Below are positions 34,370 to 44,422 of a DNA stretch of 64,000 bases, piece after piece; the first letter of the stretch is position 1, and each line of letters begins with the position of its first letter. The stretch is from Solirubrobacteraceae bacterium. GTDB taxonomy: Bacteria > Actinomycetota > Thermoleophilia > Solirubrobacterales > Solirubrobacteraceae. The DNA is taken from assembly GCA_016463765.1 (NCBI GenBank), contig JAEMQS010000008.1:31689-95688 (forward strand), in the 5' to 3' direction. The notes under the pieces are model-generated. The model saw nothing but the letters and a program-made list of their open reading frames with translations, was not told where the DNA came from and searched no databases. Both the position numbers and the translations under genes were made by a program.

Positions 34370-35245
34370 GTGGCCGAACCCGCCTCCTCCTCGGCATCGA
34401 CGCTGGCGCGTCCCGCACGCCGGCCGGCTCCCAGCCGGTCGGCGTCCGGGGTGCTCTACCGCATGCGGTCGGGCGCCATCTCGGCGGGCCTCGCGTTCAG
34501 CGGGGTCGCGATCGTGGTCGGCCTCTGGTGGCTCATCTCGCTCGGGGCAGACCCGGTGCGGGTGCCGTCGCCGCAGGTCGTCTATGACGCCCTCATCACG
34601 GGCTGGGAGAACATCCCGGCGCTGTCGTTCGTCGCGTTCCAGAGCGGCGGCATCAAGCAGGCCGTGACCTACACGACGGTGAACGTCATCGTCGGCGTGG
34701 GCATCGGCGCCGCCATCGGGTTCGTCCTCGGCGCCCTGCTGGGGCGGGCACGGCTGGCCCGCGAGCTGCTGTCACCCGGGCTGTTCGTGCTCAGCACGGT
34801 CCCGGTGCTCGTGCTCGCGCCGTTCCTGACGATCTGGTTCGGCACGGCACGCTTCGTGCAGGCCGGCCTGGTGATCGTCTTCGCGCTGGTCACGGTCGCC
34901 GCCGTCACCCAGCAGGCGACGCTGGACGTGGGGGAGCGGTACACGAACTACGCCGCGTCGCTGGGCGCCCGTCGCAGCCTGCTGCTGCGCGCGGTGATCC
35001 TCCCGGCGATCGTCCCGGCCGCGATCGGCGGTATCCGTGTCGCCGCGGCGGCCGGCTGGAGCTTTGCCACCGTCGCCGAGCTGCTCGGCGGCAACAAGGG
35101 CGTGGGGAAGCTCATTCAGACCATGCAGGGCCTGTCGGCGACCGCCGACATCATGGCCGCGGTCATCGCGCTCGGCATCGTCGCCGTGCTCGTCGACGGC
35201 GTGATTCGTTTCGTCGGACAGTGGGTGGTGAGATGGCAGGAGTAG
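34370..35245 (+). CDS. ABC transporter permease (importer, first)
   Basis: A 291-residue membrane protein of the BPD_transp_1 family, with five to six helices and the EAA-loop segment YAASLGARRSLLLRAVILPA near residue 195, which contacts the ATPase. The N-terminal 35 residues are a Pro/Ser/Arg-rich cytoplasmic extension. FLTIWFGTARFVQAGLVIVFA is typical of SsuC/TauC/ThiX-type permeases. It lies eight bases after the binding-protein gene on a GTG start and, with the second permease at 36033-36926, should form a heterodimeric channel. Confidence 0.87.
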   Translation: MAEPASSSASTLARPARRPAPSRSASGVLYRMRSGAISAGLAFSGVAIVVGLWWLISLGADPVRVPSPQVVYDALITGWENIPALSFVAFQSGGIKQAVTYTTVNVIVGVGIGAAIGFVLGALLGRARLARELLSPGLFVLSTVPVLVLAPFLTIWFGTARFVQAGLVIVFALVTVAAVTQQATLDVGERYTNYAASLGARRSLLLRAVILPAIVPAAIGGIRVAAAAGWSFATVAELLGGNKGVGKLIQTMQGLSATADIMAAVIALGIVAVLVDGVIRFVGQWVVRWQE

Positions 35246-35247
35246 TC

Positions 35248-36036
35248 ATGGACGGCGGCGTCGCGACAGCGGCGCCCGCGATCGAGCTGCGTGACGTGCG
35301 CAAGACGTTCCGGCTGGAGTCGGGGGAGGAGGTCGTCGCGGTCGACGACGTCACCCTCACCGTGCCGGAGGGCGAGTTCGTCTGCGTGCTCGGCCCCTCG
35401 GGCCACGGGAAGTCGACGATGCTGAACATGATCGCCGGCTTCGCCGAGCCCACGGCGGGCGAGGTGCACAGCGGCGGCGAGCCGGTCGAGGGACCGGACC
35501 CGCGCCGCGGCGTCATCTTCCAGCGCGACACGCTGTTCCTGTGGAAGCGCGTCGCCGACAACATCGGGTTCGGCCTGCGCGCCAAGGGCGTGCCGAAGGA
35601 GGAGCGCGACGAGATCGTCGCGCGCTACCTGCGGATCATCGGCCTTGAGAGCTACGGGCGCGCATGGCCCCGGCAGCTCTCGGGCGGCATGCGCCGCCGT
35701 GTGGCGATCGCCGCCGTGTTCGCCAACGAGCCCGAGGTCCTGCTCATGGACGAGCCGTTCGTCGGCCTGGACTACGCGCGCCGTGCGACGCTGCACCAGG
35801 TGCTGCTGGACCTGTGGGAGCGCTCACGGCCGACCGTCTTCTTCGTCACGCACGACGTCGACGAGGCGCTGGCGCTCGCCGATCGCATTCTCGTCGTGGT
35901 CCGGGGCCAGGTCGCGATGGAGCAGCGGATCGAGCTGCCCCGCCCGCGGTCGGTCAGCGACCTCGGCCACGGCGACCTCGCGGACCTGCGCACGCGGATC
36001 CTCGAGCACCTCGAGCTGGGATCGCGGACGGCGTGA
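35248..36036 (+). CDS. ABC transporter ATP-binding protein
   Basis: A 262-residue ATPase of the SsuB/TauB type. Walker A reads LGPSGHGKST (His where most have Cys or Ser), the Q-loop is IFQRDTLFLWKRVADNIGFG, the signature is QLSGGMRRR, Walker B is VLLMDEPFVGLD and the switch is FVTHDVDEALALAD. ATG 35248 is chosen because GGAG lies five bases upstream; ATG 35233 would overlap the permease gene. It powers import by the two flanking permeases. Confidence 0.9.
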   Translation: MDGGVATAAPAIELRDVRKTFRLESGEEVVAVDDVTLTVPEGEFVCVLGPSGHGKSTMLNMIAGFAEPTAGEVHSGGEPVEGPDPRRGVIFQRDTLFLWKRVADNIGFGLRAKGVPKEERDEIVARYLRIIGLESYGRAWPRQLSGGMRRRVAIAAVFANEPEVLLMDEPFVGLDYARRATLHQVLLDLWERSRPTVFFVTHDVDEALALADRILVVVRGQVAMEQRIELPRPRSVSDLGHGDLADLRTRILEHLELGSRTA

Positions 36037-36926
36037 GCGCGACCGCCGTCACCGCCCCGCCGCGCAAGCGGAGCGTCGCGCGAACGCCCGGCGAGCGCTC
36101 GGCCAAGGCCATGCGCCCGTGGGTCGTCCTGGCGTCCCTCGCGTTCATGGTCGTGCTCTGGCACGTCGTCAGCGCGCTCGCGGGCGACAACAAGTCGGGC
36201 GAGGCGATGGTGCCGACGATCATCGACATCGGCGGGTCGGTCGACCGGTTCGCCGACTACTGGCGCGGCGGCCTGGGCGTCGAGGCGACGCGGACCGGGG
36301 GAGACATCACGTTCATGGGCGTCGTGCTCGGCTTCGCCTACAACGTCGGCCTGTCGATGCTGCGCCTGCTCGCCGGCCTGATCCTGGGCATCGGGGTGGG
36401 CATCGGGCTCGCGGTCTGCGTGAGCTGGTCGCGGGTGCTGCGAGACATCTTCACGCTCCCCGGCCACTTCGCCCGCATGCTCCCGCTGCTGGCGATGGTG
36501 CCGCTGTTCAGCCTGTGGTTCGGCAACACCGAGCACGGGTCCGTGCTGTTCGTCGCCTTCACGTCGTTCGCGCTGACGTTCGCGATCGCGCTGACCGCGA
36601 TCGGCAACGTCGCGTCGTACTACGCCCAGTTCGCGCAGAGCCTCGGCGCGAGCCCGGCCCGCACGTACCTCGAGGTCGTGCTGCCCGCGGCCCTGCCCCA
36701 GCTGCGCGCCGGCATCCTGCTCGCGGTCGGCTTCGGCTGGAGCGCCGTCATCGCCTCGGAGTACCTGGGCCAGGAGTACGGCCTGGGGCACATCGTCCAG
36801 AACGCCGAGTTCTTCGGCCGGACCAACCTGCTGGCCCTGGTCGCGCTCATCACCCTCGTCCTCGCGGCGGTTTCGCTGTGGGCGGCGAGCCGGGCGCTCG
36901 ACTGGGCCACCCGCTGGGCGGAGTAG
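36033..36926 (+). CDS. ABC transporter permease (importer, second)
   Basis: A 297-residue BPD_transp_1 permease, paralogous to the first. An EAA-type segment, FAQSLGASPARTYLEVVLPA, lies near residue 205. It has a longer region between the first and second helices (about residues 50-95), probably a periplasmic loop. Its GTG start overlaps the ATPase stop by four bases. Two non-identical permeases in one operon imply a heterodimeric translocation path. Confidence 0.87.
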   Translation: MSATAVTAPPRKRSVARTPGERSAKAMRPWVVLASLAFMVVLWHVVSALAGDNKSGEAMVPTIIDIGGSVDRFADYWRGGLGVEATRTGGDITFMGVVLGFAYNVGLSMLRLLAGLILGIGVGIGLAVCVSWSRVLRDIFTLPGHFARMLPLLAMVPLFSLWFGNTEHGSVLFVAFTSFALTFAIALTAIGNVASYYAQFAQSLGASPARTYLEVVLPAALPQLRAGILLAVGFGWSAVIASEYLGQEYGLGHIVQNAEFFGRTNLLALVALITLVLAAVSLWAASRALDWATRWAE

Positions 36927-36928
36927 CC

Positions 36929-36988
36929 ATGGCGGCACCGAGCATCACGAAGGCGGCCCTCGACGCCGCAGGGAAGGACGCGGCATGA
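36929..36988 (+). CDS. Possible 19-codon ORF coupled to hyuA
   Basis: ATG two bases after the permease stop opens MAAPSITKAALDAAGKDAA and ends in ATGA overlap with hyuA. It could be a leader that couples hyuA translation to the permease. Against this, hyuA has its own ribosome site (GGGAAGGA, 36970-36977, seven bases from its ATG) inside this ORF. No homology is recognised. Confidence 0.3.
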   Translation: MAAPSITKAALDAAGKDAA

Positions 36989-38970
36989 AGCGGGTCGGCA
37001 TCGACATCGGCGGGACGTTCACGGACCTCGTGTGGTTCGACGACGCGACGCAGCAGGTGGGCAAGGCCAAGACGCTCTCGACGCCCGATCCGCTCGACGG
37101 CCTGTCGGACGCGATCGCCGCGGCCGAGCTCGAGCCGGCGGACATCGGCCTGTTCCTGCACGCCACGACGATCGTCACGAACCTCGTGCTCGAGCGCCAG
37201 GGCGCGGTGGTCGGCCTGGTCTCCACGCGCGGCTTCCGCGACCTGCTGGAGATCGGCTCGGGGCTGAAGCCCAACCCGTACGACGTGCAGTGGTCGCCGG
37301 TCGAGCCGCTCGTCCCGCGCTGGCTGCGTGCCGAGGTCGGCGAGCGCACGCTGGCGACCGGCGAGGTCACCGCCGCGCCCGACCGCGAGGAGATCGCCGC
37401 GGTCCTGGACGACCTCGTGGAGCAGGGCTGCGACGCGGTTGCGATCTGCCTGCTCAACGCGTACGCGAATCCTGCGAACGAGCTGCTCGTCGAAGAGGTC
37501 GCCCGCGAGCGCCACCCGGACCTGCGGATCTCGCGCTCATCGGAGATCGATCCGCGCATGCGCGAGTACGCCCGCGCCAGCACGACGGTCGTCAACGCGT
37601 ACGCGCTGCCCGCGTTCTCCTCCTACGCCGAGCGCCTGCGCGACAGCCTGGGTCTCGGCACCGAGGTGCGCTTCATGCAGTCCAGCGGCGGGGTGGTCGG
37701 CGTCGACGAGGCGGCCAAGGCGCCCGTGAACCTCGTGTACTCCGGTCCGGCGGGCGGCGTGCTCGGCGCCCGGCGGCTGGGCCGCGCCGCGGGCGTGCCG
37801 CACCTCATCACGCTCGACGTCGGCGGGACGAGCTCGGACGTCTGCGTCATCCGCGACCAGGAGGCGGGCGACCGCGACGAGCTCGAGCTGGAGTTCGGCA
37901 TCCCGATCCGCACCCAGACCCTCGACATCTCCGCGATCGGCGCGGGGGGCGGCAGCATCGCGCACGTCGACGTGGGCGGCGCCCTGGCGGTCGGGCCGGA
38001 GAGCGCGCGCAGCACGCCGGGGCCGGCGTCGTACGGCCTGGGCGGCACGCGGCCGACGGTGACCGACGCGAACCTCGTGCTCGGCCTGCTGCGCGAGGAC
38101 AGCCTGCTGGGCCGCAGCGGCATCCGGCTGGACCGGTCCAAGGCGGTGGCGGCGCTGGAGCCGCTGGCCGCGCACTTCGGCCTCTCCGTGCTGGAGACCG
38201 CCCGCGGCGTCTACCGCACCGTGAACGCGAACATGGCCCAGGCGATCCGGGAGATCACGGTCTTCCAGGGCATCGACCCGCGCGAGCACGCGCTCGTGGC
38301 GTTCGGCGGCTGCGGCCCGCAGCACGCCGTGGAGGTCGCGCGCGACGTGGGCATGCGCGACGTGATCGTCCCGTGGATGCCGTCGGTCTTCAGCGCGCTG
38401 GGCCTGCTCGGCGCGTCGCTGGCCAAGAGCGAGAGCCGCACGCTGCTCGTGCCCGTCGACGAGCGCGGCCTGGCCGACGCCGCCGCCGCGCTGGAGGAGC
38501 TCGAGGCTCGGGCCGCCGCGTCGCTGGAAGGCGACCCGGTCGTCGAGGAGATCGTCGTGACGCGCATCGGCTACCTGCGCTACGTCGGGCAGTCGCACGA
38601 GCTGCCCGTGCCGCTCACCACGCTGGACGCCGACGCGATCCGCACCGCGTTCGAGGACGCCCACGAGCACCGCTACAGCACCCGGCTCGGCGATCCCGTC
38701 GAGCTCGTCGACCTGCGCGTCACCGCCGTCGGGGTGGTGGCCGAGCCGCCGCCGCCCGTCTGGACCGGCGGGCGCACCGATCCGATGCCGGTCGCGATGG
38801 CCGAGACGGCCGACGGCCCGACCCCGGTCTTCGACCGCGACGCTCTCGCGGCCGGCGTCGTCCTTCCCGGTCCTGCCCTGATCGAGGAGTCCGACAGCAC
38901 GACCTTTGTCCCCACCGACGCCGAGGCGATGATCGATGAGCACGCCAACATCCGCATCACGCTCCCCTGA
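36985..38970 (+). CDS. hyuA: Hydantoinase A/oxoprolinase subunit (module 2)
   Basis: A 661-residue HyuA-type ATPase: GIDIGGTFTDLVWF, HATTIVTNLVLERQGAVVGLV, MQSSGGVVGVDEAAK, YSGPAGGVLGARR, TLDVGGTSSDVCVI, ISAIGAGGGSIAHVDVGGAL and VAFGGCGPQHAVEVA (GGCGPQHA in place of GGAGPLHA). It would activate a lactam or cyclic ureide with ATP and pass it to HyuB. It differs enough from the copy at 24463-26436 to act on another substrate. It follows the ABC importer directly and overlaps hyuB by 35 bases. Confidence 0.9.
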   Translation: MKRVGIDIGGTFTDLVWFDDATQQVGKAKTLSTPDPLDGLSDAIAAAELEPADIGLFLHATTIVTNLVLERQGAVVGLVSTRGFRDLLEIGSGLKPNPYDVQWSPVEPLVPRWLRAEVGERTLATGEVTAAPDREEIAAVLDDLVEQGCDAVAICLLNAYANPANELLVEEVARERHPDLRISRSSEIDPRMREYARASTTVVNAYALPAFSSYAERLRDSLGLGTEVRFMQSSGGVVGVDEAAKAPVNLVYSGPAGGVLGARRLGRAAGVPHLITLDVGGTSSDVCVIRDQEAGDRDELELEFGIPIRTQTLDISAIGAGGGSIAHVDVGGALAVGPESARSTPGPASYGLGGTRPTVTDANLVLGLLREDSLLGRSGIRLDRSKAVAALEPLAAHFGLSVLETARGVYRTVNANMAQAIREITVFQGIDPREHALVAFGGCGPQHAVEVARDVGMRDVIVPWMPSVFSALGLLGASLAKSESRTLLVPVDERGLADAAAALEELEARAAASLEGDPVVEEIVVTRIGYLRYVGQSHELPVPLTTLDADAIRTAFEDAHEHRYSTRLGDPVELVDLRVTAVGVVAEPPPPVWTGGRTDPMPVAMAETADGPTPVFDRDALAAGVVLPGPALIEESDSTTFVPTDAEAMIDEHANIRITLP

Positions 38971-40702
38971 GCGCACCGAGGACCCGTTCCTCGACGAGAT
39001 CCTGCGCAACGCCTTCCTCTCGGCGGTGCGCGAGATGATCGGCGTGACGGTCCGCGCCGCGTACTCGACCTGCCTGAGCGAGGCGCTGGACTTCACCTGC
39101 GGGCTGTTCGACGCCGAGGGGCGCCTGTTCGCCCAGGCCGGCGGCAACCCGGTCCACATCGGGGCGCTCGACGAGGAACTGCAGGCCGTCCTCGCCGCGG
39201 TCGGCCCGGTCGAGCCCGGTGACGTGCTCATGCACAACGACCCGTTCGAGGGCGCCGACCACCAGTCCGACGTCATCGTCTGCGTGCCGATGTTCAGCGA
39301 CGGCGTGCTGCTCGGTTTCAGCGTCAACCGCGGGCACTGGTCGGACATCGGCGCGATGTTCGCCGGCGGCTACGGGCTGGCGCACCACGTGGTGCAGGAG
39401 GGGTTGATCATCCCGCCGTGCAAGCTCATGCGCGGCGGGGAGATCAGCCGCGAGGTGCAGCAGTTCATCCTGCGCAACGTCCGGATGCCCGACCAGGTCT
39501 GGGCCGACATCCAGGCCCAGATCGCGTCCGCCCGCGTGGCGGCCGAGCGCGTGAGCGACCTCGTCGAGCGGTACGGCATCGGGCAGGTCCAGGCGGCGAT
39601 CGACCACAGCTACACGTACGCCGCGCGCCGCTTCTCCGAGCGGCTGAAGATCATCCCCGACGGCGTGTACACGGCCGAGGACGCGCTCGACGACGACGGG
39701 TTCGGCAACGGCCCGTTCCCGGTCGTCGTGACGGTCACGAAGCAGGGCGAGCGGATCTCGGTCGACCTGACCGGGTCGGCGCCGCAGGCGCAGGGGGCGG
39801 CGAACTGCACGATCGCCGGGGCGAAGGCCGCGGTTTACACCGCACTCAAGGCGATCGTCGATCCCGAGGCCCCGTTCAACTCCGCGGTGGGGGACCTCAT
39901 CGAGATCATCGCGCCGGAGGGCACGATCGTGAACCCGCGCTGGCCGGCGCCGGTCTGCTGCGCTCCCGCGGACTCGACGACGCGCATCTACGAGACGACG
40001 CTCCGCTGCTTCGTCGACACGTTGCCCGAGCGGGTCACCGCGGGCAGCTACTCCAGCGGGCTGAACGCCCCGGGCTGGGGGACGACCGACGACGGCCGCG
40101 AGTTCATGTGGTACGCCCTGGGCGGCGGCGGGGGAGGCGCCCGCGCGCACGCCGACGGCCTGACGACGCAGTGGCACAGCATGGCCATGTGCGGCAACGA
40201 GTCGATCGAGGTGTGGGAGGCGCGCTACCCGGTGCGCTTCGAGAAGCGCGCACTGCGCACCGACTCGGCGGGACCCGGCCACATGCGCGGTGGCGTCGGC
40301 GACGAGCGGGTCTTCACCTGCACCGCGGACACGCTCGTCAGCGGGTTCCTGGACCGGTGGAAGTCCGCGCCGTGGGGGACGCTCGGCGGGGAGGACGGCG
40401 ACAGCAACGCCTTCGCCGTCGAGCGGGAGGGCAAGCGCCTGACGATGCGCGACCTCGGCCTGGAGTCCGACGGCAAGTTCACCAACGTCCATCTCCGCGC
40501 GGGCGACGCGTTCGTCGTGCGCTCCGGCGGCGGCGGGGGCATGGGCGACCCGCGCACGCGCGACCCCGAGCGCGTGGCCCGGGACGTGCGGGGCGGCTAC
40601 GTCTCGCCCGATGCCGCGCGCGAGCGCTACGGCGTGGTGCTCACCGATGAGGGCGCGGTCGACGCCGCTGCCACCGCCGCGCTGCGCGAGGGCGGCGCCT
40701 GA
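38936..40702 (+). CDS. hyuB: Hydantoinase B/oxoprolinase subunit (module 2)
   Basis: A 588-residue HyuB-type protein: VRAAYSTCLSEALDFTCGLFD, GDVLMHNDPFEGADHQSDV, FSVNRGHWSDIGAM, RNVRMPDQVWADIQAQIASA and the end FVVRSGGGGGMGDPRTRD with GGYVSPDAARERYG. It pairs with the HyuA before it. Its ATG lies 35 bases inside hyuA, a long overlap that ties their translation together, and its stop shares bases with the aminotransferase start (TGATG). The C-terminus is about 15 residues longer than in module 1. Confidence 0.9.
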   Translation: MSTPTSASRSPERTEDPFLDEILRNAFLSAVREMIGVTVRAAYSTCLSEALDFTCGLFDAEGRLFAQAGGNPVHIGALDEELQAVLAAVGPVEPGDVLMHNDPFEGADHQSDVIVCVPMFSDGVLLGFSVNRGHWSDIGAMFAGGYGLAHHVVQEGLIIPPCKLMRGGEISREVQQFILRNVRMPDQVWADIQAQIASARVAAERVSDLVERYGIGQVQAAIDHSYTYAARRFSERLKIIPDGVYTAEDALDDDGFGNGPFPVVVTVTKQGERISVDLTGSAPQAQGAANCTIAGAKAAVYTALKAIVDPEAPFNSAVGDLIEIIAPEGTIVNPRWPAPVCCAPADSTTRIYETTLRCFVDTLPERVTAGSYSSGLNAPGWGTTDDGREFMWYALGGGGGGARAHADGLTTQWHSMAMCGNESIEVWEARYPVRFEKRALRTDSAGPGHMRGGVGDERVFTCTADTLVSGFLDRWKSAPWGTLGGEDGDSNAFAVEREGKRLTMRDLGLESDGKFTNVHLRAGDAFVVRSGGGGGMGDPRTRDPERVARDVRGGYVSPDAARERYGVVLTDEGAVDAAATAALREGGA

Positions 40703-42099
40703 TGCTGGAGATGGACCACGCACGTGTCGCCGAGCGCCAGGACCTGACGATCCGGACCGCGAAGTCCGCGGCGTTCCACGAGCGCGCGCAGCGCAGCGCG
40801 CCGCTGGGCGTCATCGGCGGCGGACGCTACTGGCGCCCGTACCCGCTGACGATCGTCAAGGCCGCCGGCTCGCGGCTCTGGGACCTCGACGGCAACGAGT
40901 ACCTCGACTACCACGGGTCGTTCGGCCCGTCGGTCCTCGGCCAGAACCACCCTGAGGTGCGCGAGGCCGTCCTCGAGGCGATGGACCGCGGCGTGTTGTT
41001 CGCCCTCCCGCACGAGGCGGAGATCGCGCTGTGCGAGAAGGTCATCGAGCTGATCCCCAGCGCCGAGAAGGTCATCCTCACCTGCGCGGGCACGGAGGCG
41101 ACGTACCACGCGATCCGCGTGGCGCGGGCGTTCACCGGCCGTGAGCGCGTGGTGAAGTTCGAGGGGCATTACCACGGCTGGCACGACGCGGTGCAGCAGA
41201 GCCTGAAGCCGTCCCTCGACGTCGCGGGCCCGCCCGAGGCGCCGCACACCGTCCCGGTCTCCGCCGGCACGCCGGCCGCGGTGACCGCGCTGACGACGGT
41301 GCTGCGCTGGAACGACGCCGACGCGCTGGAGGCCTACCTCGAGCAGGCCGGCGACGAGGTGGCGTGCGTCGCGCTGGAGCCGATCTCCCACGCGTGCGGC
41401 GTGCTCCTCCCGCAGCCCGGGTTCCTGGCGCGCGTGCGCGAGCTGTGCGACCGCCACGGCGTGCTGCTGTTCTTCGACGAGATGATCACCGGCTTCCGCC
41501 ACGCGCTCGGCGGCTGCCAGGAGCTCTACGACGTGACGCCGGACCTCACCGCGTTCGGCAAGGCGGTCGCCAACGGCTTCCCGGTCTCCGGCCTCGCGGG
41601 CCGCGCCGACGTCATGGCGTTCATGGAGCCGGAGGGCCCGGTGTCGTACTCGGGCACGTTCAACGGCGAGCTCGTCTGTGTGGCCGCCGCGCTGAAGACG
41701 CTGGAGATCCTCGAGCGCGAGCCGGTGCACGAGCGCCTCTTCGCGGTGGGGGACCGGCTGTCCGCGGAGATCAACGCGGAGATCGCGCGACTCGGCCTGC
41801 CCGCCCAATGCCTCAACTTCGGCTCGATGTGGTGCCTGTACTTCACCGACCGCGAGATCGTCGACTACCGCGACATCGCCGCGTTCGCCGTGACCAAGGA
41901 CACCGGCATCGACGCCGAGTTCCAGGCGCACATGCTCAGCAACGGCATCTACATGCAGCCCTTCTACACCAACCGCTGCTTCACGTCCTACGCGCACACC
42001 GACGCGGACATCGACCGCACCATCGAGGTCGTCGGCGACTTCCTCCGTACGCGCGGCGCGGACATCCACCGCGCGTACGACGAGGCCTACGCGGGCTAG
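40702..42099 (+). CDS. Class III aminotransferase (GSA-aminomutase-like), module 2
   Basis: A 465-residue PLP enzyme: [67 protein letters not shown] (PLP aspartate), [19 protein letters not shown] (Schiff-base lysine) and [19 protein letters not shown]. It resembles glutamate-1-semialdehyde aminomutase, but its operon position after importer, hyuA and hyuB indicates a catabolic amino-group transfer. The C-terminal segment [16 protein letters not shown] is shared with module 1 ([16 protein letters not shown]), supporting common descent of the two sets. It ends in a four-base convergent overlap with the chemoreceptor gene. Confidence 0.83.
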   Translation: MLEMDHARVAERQDLTIRTAKSAAFHERAQRSAPLGVIGGGRYWRPYPLTIVKAAGSRLWDLDGNEYLDYHGSFGPSVLGQNHPEVREAVLEAMDRGVLFALPHEAEIALCEKVIELIPSAEKVILTCAGTEATYHAIRVARAFTGRERVVKFEGHYHGWHDAVQQSLKPSLDVAGPPEAPHTVPVSAGTPAAVTALTTVLRWNDADALEAYLEQAGDEVACVALEPISHACGVLLPQPGFLARVRELCDRHGVLLFFDEMITGFRHALGGCQELYDVTPDLTAFGKAVANGFPVSGLAGRADVMAFMEPEGPVSYSGTFNGELVCVAAALKTLEILEREPVHERLFAVGDRLSAEINAEIARLGLPAQCLNFGSMWCLYFTDREIVDYRDIAAFAVTKDTGIDAEFQAHMLSNGIYMQPFYTNRCFTSYAHTDADIDRTIEVVGDFLRTRGADIHRAYDEAYAG

Positions 42100-44318
42100 A
42101 CCCGGAACTCGGCCACAGCGCGCTCGAGCTCGCCCGCGGTCGCCTGCAGCGCCTTGGCGGCCGACGCGATCTCCTGCGTCGAGGCCGACGTCTGCTGCGT
42201 GGAGGCCGAGACGTGCTCCGTGGTCTCACTGGAGCGGTCCGCGACCTCGGCGACGCTCGCGACGTCACCCAGGACGTGCTCGGAGCCGCTGACCACGGCG
42301 CCGATCGCGCCGGTGATCTCCTCGACCCGGGCGGCGACCCCGCGGATGGCCGCTTCGATCGCGGTGAAGGCCTCGCGGGTGCGCTCGACGGTGGCGTCGC
42401 CCTGCTCGCTGCGTGCGGCGCCGGCGTCGACCGCGGTCACGGCCGCATCGGTCTGCGCCTGCATCTCCCCGATGAGTGAGGCGATGGAGGCCGTCGCGCG
42501 CTGGGACTCCTCGGCCAGGGTCCGGACCTCCTCGGCGACGACCGCGAATCCGCGGCCGTGCTCGCCCGCGCGTGCCGCCTCGATGGCGGCATTCAGGGCG
42601 AGCAGGTTCGTCTGCTCGGCGATGCCGTTGATGGTGTCGACGATGCCGCCGATCTCCCGGGACCGCTGGCCCAGGGCCGCGATGGCCTGGCTCGCGTCGG
42701 CCGACGCCTCGCGCACGACGCGCATCGCCTCGGTGGCGTCGTTGGCCGCCTGGAGCCCCTCGTCGGCGGCGACGCGCGCCTGCTCGGCCGCGTCGCTCGT
42801 GGCGTGCGCCTGCTCGGCGGAGTCCCGCGAGGCCTGGGCGATCGCCTCGGTCGCCTCACGCGTGCTGCGGACCGAGAGCTGCTGGTCGCGAGCGCCCACG
42901 GCGACCTGCTCCATGGCGGTCGCGATCTCGTCGACCGCGCGGCTGGCCTGCTCGGACGTCGTCGCCATCTCCTGCGAGGCGTTCGTCAGCGTCGCCGCGG
43001 AGCCCGAGACGCGGCCCACGAGGTCCCGGAGGCGCTGGACCATCGCGAGCAGCGCGCTGCCCAGGACGTCGCGCTCCGAGCGGGGGGTGGGCTCGACGGT
43101 GAGATCGCCCTCGGCGATCCGGTCGGCGACGTTCGCGGAGTCGCGCAGGTAGGAGCTCATCCGGTCGAACGCGCCACCGAGGCGACCGAACTCGTCGCGG
43201 CTGCGGACGTCGACGTGATGGTCGGCGTCGCCCTCCGCGATGTGCTCGGCGACCTCGACCATCCGCCGGACCGAGCCGGTGATCGCCACGAACAGCGCGA
43301 GGAAGAGATAGATGCCGATGAGGACACCCAGGCCGCTGATCAGCAGGGTGCGCCGTTCGGCGGCCTTGAAGCCGTCGATGCGGACGCCGATGAGCCGGTC
43401 CATCTGCGGGGAGACCTCGGCCGCCAGGCCACTGGCCGCTGACGTGGTCGCGATGCCCAGCGCCTCGGCGGCACGCGGGTCGACGTCGGCGCCGACCGCC
43501 TGGTCGATCTCGGTGGCCTGCGCGGACGCGGCCTCGCCCAGCTTCTTCGCGGACGCGGCGAGCGCCGGCTTCAGCGCGTCGTCCTGGGTGTTCTCGTATG
43601 CCGTGTCGAGCCCGCCCTGCACGCCTGCGAGCGTGGACTCCAGGACGCCGCCCGCCGCGGCGAGATCGATCCGCTGGCGCATGGTCGGACTCGCGCCGCC
43701 CGCGGTCATGACGACCTGCTGGTCGGCCGCCTGGCCCGCGGTCTCGGCGAGGTTCGGGAGCTTCACGACCACCGCGTCCATGAGGTAGTACGTGTCGAGA
43801 TCGGGGTCGAGGATGAGGTTCGACGTGTCGCCGGCCAGCGTGATGAGCCCGATGGCGGCGGCGTTGACCTCGGTGTGCGCGTCGTAGACGGCCTGGGGCG
43901 ACCCGTCGGCCGCGGCCTCCAGGCCGGAGATCGCGCGCTGGAGCTTCGCCCAGGTCTCGGTCGTCTCGAGCTCCCCGCCGAGACGGTCGTCGACGGCGGT
44001 CATCGCGGCGGTCGAGCGCGCGACGCGGGTCCGCGCTTCGTCGAGGTCCGAGGGCAGATCAGCGGACGACTGGACGGCCGCCGAGCGCAGGAGCACGAGA
44101 TCCTTCAGCAGCCCGTTTGCCGCGGCGATGTACTCGGCGCCGACGCGCTCCTTGGCGCTGAAGGCGATCTGGTCCTGCTGCTGGCCGCGGTACTGCGACG
44201 CGACGTACAGGGCGGGCGCGATGAGCACCACGCCGATGAGGCTGAGCTTCAGCGCCACCGACATGCGGTTGAGCAGGGCGGTGGCAGGGGCCAATGGAAC
44301 GCGGAGCAGCGCGCGCAT
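42096..44318 (-). CDS. Methyl-accepting chemotaxis protein
   Basis: A 740-residue receptor. A transmembrane helix at about residues 23-42 is followed by a long periplasmic/extracellular helical domain (about 43-325), a second membrane helix ([20 protein letters not shown], about 328-348), two HAMP-like segments ([16 protein letters not shown] and [14 protein letters not shown]), and the signalling coiled coil with the tip [19 protein letters not shown] and [18 protein letters not shown]. It senses a ligand and controls CheA/CheW; no che genes are in the window. The ribosome site AAAGGA is eight bases from the ATG. Lying beside the island, it could guide cells to the island's substrate, but that is only a guess. 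Confidence 0.93.
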   Translation of the reverse strand: MRALLRVPLAPATALLNRMSVALKLSLIGVVLIAPALYVASQYRGQQQDQIAFSAKERVGAEYIAAANGLLKDLVLLRSAAVQSSADLPSDLDEARTRVARSTAAMTAVDDRLGGELETTETWAKLQRAISGLEAAADGSPQAVYDAHTEVNAAAIGLITLAGDTSNLILDPDLDTYYLMDAVVVKLPNLAETAGQAADQQVVMTAGGASPTMRQRIDLAAAGGVLESTLAGVQGGLDTAYENTQDDALKPALAASAKKLGEAASAQATEIDQAVGADVDPRAAEALGIATTSAASGLAAEVSPQMDRLIGVRIDGFKAAERRTLLISGLGVLIGIYLFLALFVAITGSVRRMVEVAEHIAEGDADHHVDVRSRDEFGRLGGAFDRMSSYLRDSANVADRIAEGDLTVEPTPRSERDVLGSALLAMVQRLRDLVGRVSGSAATLTNASQEMATTSEQASRAVDEIATAMEQVAVGARDQQLSVRSTREATEAIAQASRDSAEQAHATSDAAEQARVAADEGLQAANDATEAMRVVREASADASQAIAALGQRSREIGGIVDTINGIAEQTNLLALNAAIEAARAGEHGRGFAVVAEEVRTLAEESQRATASIASLIGEMQAQTDAAVTAVDAGAARSEQGDATVERTREAFTAIEAAIRGVAARVEEITGAIGAVVSGSEHVLGDVASVAEVADRSSETTEHVSASTQQTSASTQEIASAAKALQATAGELERAVAEFRV

Positions 44319-44422
44319 ATCGGGAGTCCTTTCCCGTGGGCAGGGGTGAGCCGAACCAGCGGTTCAGATGGGAGACCAGTTGTCCCGCATCATCGGTTCT
44401 GGGGATGGCGAACTTGAGCGGC

